Below are positions 5,978-8,797 of a DNA stretch of 8,797 nucleotides, in pieces. Each line of letters starts with the position of its first letter. Position 1 is the first letter of the stretch. The stretch is from Clostridiales bacterium UBA6386. Lineage in GTDB: Bacteria; Bacillota; Clostridia; Oscillospirales; Oscillospiraceae. The notes under the pieces are model-generated. The model was not told the DNA's origin, made no database searches, and saw nothing but the letters and a program-made list of their open reading frames with translations. The translations under genes were made by a program, and so were the position numbers. The stretch is taken from positions 1-8,797 of the forward strand of contig DJQM01000025.1 in NCBI GenBank assembly GCA_002437585.1. Direction: 5' to 3'.

Positions 5978-7796
5978 ACTTCAGATATTGCTCCCAGCGA
6001 TAGGCTTTGGCCGCGCCCTTGAGGCCGTAGGCCTCCCGGATGGCCCGGCAGACACAGGCCAGCTTTTCCTGCATCACCGGAGATTGGAAGAGTTCTTCGT
6101 TCCCCTCCGTCATGGCGCATTCCAGAATTCTGGCCCGATCCTCCTTCGGGAAGGACATGCTGTACCGGTCGATGAAGGAGCGGGTCTCCGGCTGTAAGTA
6201 TTGCTCCGCCTGCCGGGAGGCGTTGGCGGCGTAGTCATAGTCGTAGACGAAATCCGCCGGATTCAGGGCGTCCCACCGGTCAAAGGCGGAGCTGTCCGTC
6301 AGCAGCCGGGTTTCCATCACATGGTACATTTCGTGATACAGTGCCCGCTGGGCGTACTGCCCCAGAGCCAGGGCGATATAGGCATCCCCGCCCTGGAAAA
6401 ACTGCACCCCGTTGGCGCAGGCCACGCTTCCGGAGGCGGGAGAGCCGTGAATTTCCCGTACCAGGCAGAGGGTCAGGGAGGAAAAATGCTTCCGGATTCC
6501 GCCGAAAATTTCCACCGGGAAATCGCTCAGCCATTCGTCCAGAAGGTTCAGCTCCCGTTCCAGCACCGGCACCAGATACTCGGTTTCAAAGGTGTAATCC
6601 CAGGGCATGACGGACAGAGGGGCTTCCCCCACAAGAATGCTGACGCCGAAGCGTTCCCCGATCTGCTGAGCCAGCCGTTGACACCGGGTCAGGCCTGGAG
6701 TGTCCGGGGCTTCCCGGGTGTACCGGGAGCCGGTGTAGACCTGAACGCTGTCCACGGATGTGCCGTCGGCACGCAGATCCCAGAGACAGAGCACCTCGTC
6801 TCCCGCAATGTCCCGCAGGAGCAGCCACAGGCCGCTTTCTCCTTGGCAGGTCACGGACAAGACCTGATACTGGCCGATGAGCGTTAAGGTGTTCGTCCGA
6901 TGGCCGGTTTCCAGATCGTAGCAGTCCAGGGTCAAGTCCTCCGATACGCTTACCGCCCGATTTTCTCCAGGCAGGAAGAAGCAGTCGGCGAAAACGTCCC
7001 TGGGGGTCAGCTGCCGGGGAGCCTTGCCCGCCTGCCCGAACAGGGACAGCCGGACGCTTCCCTCAGGAACCGAGGCGAAATACCCGCTGCCCTTTACGGT
7101 CAGGGTCACGTCCCCGGCGGATTCCTGAAGCAGGGCGCCGGTTTTTCCGGAGAGGAACTGGGTGCGCTTTTCGCCGCCGTCCGCAATCTGACATTGAAGG
7201 ATGCCGCCGGAATGGACGTCTGCCAATTCCTGGCTTTCGTAGCTCTGCTCCCGGACGCACCGGCGGATGCCGCTGTCTAAGTTCCAGGCTCGGATGGCAT
7301 CCTGGGTGCAGTAGTAGAGAGTGTTGTCCTCTCCGGAATAGATGGGGCTTCCCACCAGTCCCTCCGGGGCGGCGATCCGGCGAATCTCCGTCAGCCGGGT
7401 GCTGAGCACCAGGGTCTCCCGGCGGATGGGGTCGAAGCAGGACAGGGTGCCGGCATCCATGTGCAGCCCCTCCGGTGCCAGAGCGAAGGGCAGGGAATCA
7501 GCGGCCAGCACCGCCAGGGTGTCCCTGTCCAGCAGGGTCAGCCGGGCCTCGCCCTCGCCGGACAGCAGGAGCAGCTTCTCCCCCAGAGGAAAAACCGCCT
7601 GCACGGCCGCGTCCAGAGGATAAACCGTCAGTGCCCCCGGAGCGGACTGCTCCAGCGGGTGGCCGGGCACAGATTCCGGTGCCGGGAGGGCAGCCGTCTC
7701 CTCCGTGGAGACGGTGGGAGAGACCGGTTGGGCGGGGCTGCTCTGGCAGCCCCAGAGCACCAGGCAGCACAGCAGCAGGGGAAGAAGTCGCGTCAT
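5976..7796 (-). CDS. Predicted lipoprotein with beta-propeller-like region and C-terminal HExxH metallopeptidase-like domain
   Basis: The 606-residue protein has a lipoprotein signal peptide: MTRLLPLLLCCLVLWGCQSS, with lipobox cysteine C17, so it is probably anchored outside the cell membrane. A Ser/Pro/Thr-rich linker follows (18-55). Residues about 57-355 contain repeated beta-strand units ending in phrases such as IRAWNLDSG, LDCYDLETG and LCLWDLRADG, which suggests a WD40/PQQ-like beta-propeller. The last 230 residues contain YHEMYHVMETRL with H488, E489 and H492, the HExxH zinc motif of metallopeptidases. A conserved-looking SFPKEDRARILE (549-559) may supply a third ligand. I do not recognise a named family for the whole protein, and activity is inferred. 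AAGGAG, lying within the preceding small gene, fixes the ATG at 7796. It is the last gene of the operon. Confidence 0.85.
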   Translation of the reverse strand: MTRLLPLLLCCLVLWGCQSSPAQPVSPTVSTEETAALPAPESVPGHPLEQSAPGALTVYPLDAAVQAVFPLGEKLLLLSGEGEARLTLLDRDTLAVLAADSLPFALAPEGLHMDAGTLSCFDPIRRETLVLSTRLTEIRRIAAPEGLVGSPIYSGEDNTLYYCTQDAIRAWNLDSGIRRCVREQSYESQELADVHSGGILQCQIADGGEKRTQFLSGKTGALLQESAGDVTLTVKGSGYFASVPEGSVRLSLFGQAGKAPRQLTPRDVFADCFFLPGENRAVSVSEDLTLDCYDLETGHRTNTLTLIGQYQVLSVTCQGESGLWLLLRDIAGDEVLCLWDLRADGTSVDSVQVYTGSRYTREAPDTPGLTRCQRLAQQIGERFGVSILVGEAPLSVMPWDYTFETEYLVPVLERELNLLDEWLSDFPVEIFGGIRKHFSSLTLCLVREIHGSPASGSVACANGVQFFQGGDAYIALALGQYAQRALYHEMYHVMETRLLTDSSAFDRWDALNPADFVYDYDYAANASRQAEQYLQPETRSFIDRYSMSFPKEDRARILECAMTEGNEELFQSPVMQEKLACVCRAIREAYGLKGAAKAYRWEQYLK

Positions 7797-7798
7797 AT

Positions 7799-7975
7799 CT
7801 ATTGTCTCCTTGCGAGGGTATAGTCATCGCCCTGCCGGAAGAAGGGACAATGCTGGCTTCGGGAGTTCATGATCTGGTAGACCTCGTCTTCGTCCAAGTC
7901 CATCATACAGGAATACTCGTCGTACACCTCATCATAATCATAATACCAGCAATTGTCGCACTGCGTCGAATACAT
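7799..7975 (-). CDS. Small four-cysteine protein, DUF6472-like
   Basis: A 58-residue ORF begins MYSTQCDNCWYYDYDEVYDE and ends DYTLARRQ. It has a CxxC pair (C6, C9) followed by C23 and C43, an acidic tyrosine-rich stretch, a DLDEDE block and CPFFRQGDDY. The layout C-x2-C-x-YY-x-YDE...DEDE...CP(F/Y)FR-x-GD-x-Y near the end fits my memory of the clostridial DUF6472 family, which has no known function. The four cysteines could bind zinc, which is inference. GGAGGA of its ribosome binding site lies in the last codons of the preceding yfcE-like gene, whose stop is only 2 nt away. Its own last codons hold the AAGGAG of the following lipoprotein gene, also 2 nt apart. Both ends therefore suggest coupled translation. 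The tight fit and strong site make it a real gene despite its size. Confidence 0.85.
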   Translation of the reverse strand: MYSTQCDNCWYYDYDEVYDEYSCMMDLDEDEVYQIMNSRSQHCPFFRQGDDYTLARRQ

Positions 7976-7977
7976 GC

Positions 7978-8493
7978 TTATTCCTCCAAAATTCGCACAA
8001 AAAATTCTCCGTTTTCGTAAATCAGACAGCTGTGGCTGCCGTCCTTGGGAATGGAGACGCTGCCGGGATTCAGACAGCGGATGCCGTTCCGGACTTCATC
8101 CAGCTTCACATGGGTGTGGCCGGACAGAAACACGGAGCCTGCGGGCAGGGGAGGAAGATTGTCAGGATTTGCATGGTGGCCGTGGGTCAGGTAGAAGGTT
8201 TTCCCGTCCAGCAGCAGCTGGGAAAAATCCGCCAGACAGGGGAAGGGGAGCACCATCTGATCCACCTCCGCCTCGCAGTTGCCCCGGACGGCGATGATCC
8301 TGTCCTTCAGGGCGGACAGCATGGGAATGACTTTTTTCGGGGCGTAATCTCGGGGCAGGTCGTTTCGGGGGCCATGGTAGAGCAGGTCGCCCAGCAGGAT
8401 GATCCGATCCGGCCGTTCGGCTTCAATCAATTCCATCAGCTTTTCGCACCAGAAGGCGGAGCCGTGGATATCGGACGAGATAACGAGTTTCAT
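7978..8493 (-). CDS. yfcE: YfcE-like metallophosphoesterase
   Basis: The gene encodes 171 residues (E. coli YfcE has about 184) of the calcineurin-like phosphoesterase superfamily. These are two-metal enzymes that cleave phosphodiesters; the natural substrate of YfcE is unsettled. Metal-binding motifs appear in order: SDIHG (D8, H10), GDLLYHGPRN (D36), RGNCEAEVDQM (N72), LTHGHH (H104) and SGHTH (H126, H128). The YHGPRNDLP...YAPKKV and GNC-x-EVDQM phrases are specific to the YfcE group, as is the closing CLNPGSVSIPK. The frame opens 31 codons upstream, but those codons come from a terminator-like hairpin and a repeat. GGAGG before the ATG at 8493 decides the start. It is first in an operon with the small cysteine protein and the lipoprotein, so a shared role is possible but not visible. 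Confidence 0.93.
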   Translation of the reverse strand: MKLVISSDIHGSAFWCEKLMELIEAERPDRIILLGDLLYHGPRNDLPRDYAPKKVIPMLSALKDRIIAVRGNCEAEVDQMVLPFPCLADFSQLLLDGKTFYLTHGHHANPDNLPPLPAGSVFLSGHTHVKLDEVRNGIRCLNPGSVSIPKDGSHSCLIYENGEFFVRILEE

Positions 8494-8504
8494 AGGATAC
8501 CTCC

Positions 8505-8529
8505 AAAAACAGCGGGGCATCGCCCCGCT
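8505..8529 (-). terminator. Terminator-like hairpin in the yfcE leader
   Basis: AGCGGGGC (8511-8518) and GCCCCGCT (8522-8529) form a perfect 8-bp stem with a 3-nt loop. On the minus strand it is followed by G and five T, and then directly by GGAGG of the yfcE ribosome binding site. It may end transcription from an upstream minus-strand gene outside the window, or act as an attenuator of the operon. No promoter fits between it and the yfcE start. Confidence 0.6.
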
Positions 8530-8562
8530 CAGTGTATTAAAAAGCCGTTGTATTGTATAGCG

Positions 8563-8712
8563 TGTCATTGCGAACCAGCGTCGCAACGCTGGTGTGGCAA
8601 TCCGTTCCCTTGGCCTTCCCCTGAGAGGGTGGTGCTCCGCGCAGCGAATTCAAATTCATCAATTGCCGGTGGCAATTGCTCAATAGTGTGCAGGTGCCCG
8701 GAGGGCGGATGA
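8563..8712 (+). repeat. Intergenic palindromic repeat, copy 2, composite
   Basis: TGTCATTGCGAACCAGCG at 8563-8580 matches the terminal repeat of copy 1. A hairpin follows (ACCAGCGT 8574-8581 with ACGCTGGT 8586-8593, outer ATTGC/GCAAT), then GGCAATCCGTTCCC, which copy 1 also holds in inverted form. The 21 bases at 8629-8649 are identical to 4821-4841 inverted. The hairpin CAATTGCC/GGCAATTG (8660-8678) corresponds to the second hairpin of copy 1. A segment GTGCCCGGAGGGCGGATGAG (about 8693-8712) resembles another repeat module common in gut Firmicutes, from memory. The right boundary is uncertain. Confidence 0.75.
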
Positions 8713-8797
8713 GGTCGAATCCCATCTAAAACAAGGTGCTGTCCATATACTCTAACACTCACAGAATGTTTCGGCGCTGATCCCTCCGGGGGCAATG
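8713..8797. other. Intergenic remainder at window end, no gene recognised
   Basis: With the hairpin and the repeat, this completes the 304-nt stretch upstream of yfcE. Minus-strand frames are open across the edge, but they read into repeat sequence and show no family features. The last 45 bases could hold the 3' end of a minus-strand gene, ending with TAG at 8752-8754 after ...SAETFCEC. That is too short to judge. Confidence 0.4.

Noticed and set aside
6201..6887. 228-codon plus-strand frame inside the lipoprotein gene
   Set aside because: Antisense shadow; the minus-strand protein has a signal peptide, lipobox and HExxH motif that account for the region.
8551..8560. Possible -10 box TATACAAT on the minus strand upstream of yfcE
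   Set aside because: No acceptable -35 box lies at 16-18 bp and it lacks the TGn extension, so it is too weak to list as a promoter.
8701..8740. tRNA T-arm-like segment on the minus strand (GGGATTCGACC)
   Set aside because: Stem pairing is poor when the loop is placed correctly, and there is no acceptor or anticodon arm around it.
8565..8795. Minus-strand frame of 76 codons entering from the window edge
   Set aside because: Most of it is translated repeat sequence, with no domain. A real gene end here cannot be excluded but is not supported.

Overview
The window reads as core chromosome of a GC-rich Firmicute, most likely a gut clostridium of the Oscillospiraceae/Ruminococcaceae type. The evidence is the gene order gdpP-rplI-dnaB known from Bacillus and Clostridia, an RNase J gene, strong GGAGG-type ribosome binding sites, a TTG start codon, a lipoprotein with a lipobox, a small protein resembling the clostridial DUF6472 family, and intergenic palindromic repeats of the 'TGTCATTGCGA' kind common in such genomes. 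The genus is inferred, not read directly.

Left part (1-2749), minus strand: gdpP (cyclic-di-AMP phosphodiesterase), rplI (ribosomal protein bL9) and the first 62 codons of dnaB (replicative helicase) form one operon. It is driven by a good extended -10 promoter at 2721-2749. The genes are closely spaced and each has its own ribosome binding site. The operon links second-messenger turnover, translation and replication.

Middle (2750-5816), plus strand: a second extended -10 promoter fires in the opposite direction and gives a leader of about 180 nt before rnj (RNase J), which starts at a TTG codon. After rnj comes a 183-bp repeat with 18-bp terminal inverted repeats, then a tRNA-dihydrouridine synthase gene of the Dus family.

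Right part (5817-8797): dus meets a minus-strand operon head-on, and two intrinsic terminators, one per direction, separate them. The operon is transcribed from right to left: a YfcE-like metallophosphoesterase, a 58-aa four-cysteine protein, and a 606-aa predicted lipoprotein with a beta-propeller-like middle and a C-terminal HExxH metallopeptidase-like domain. These three are spaced 2 nt apart, with each ribosome binding site lying inside the preceding gene, so translational coupling is likely. A terminator-like hairpin sits directly before the yfcE ribosome binding site. Beyond it lies a second, composite copy of the intergenic repeat, in opposite orientation relative to part of the first, and then about 85 bases in which no gene is recognised.

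I see no CRISPR array, transposase, prophage, rRNA or tRNA gene. Most of the window is housekeeping. The less ordinary parts are the yfcE/small-protein/metallopeptidase operon, the repeat pair with compensatory stem changes, and the possible regulatory hairpins in the rnj and yfcE leaders.
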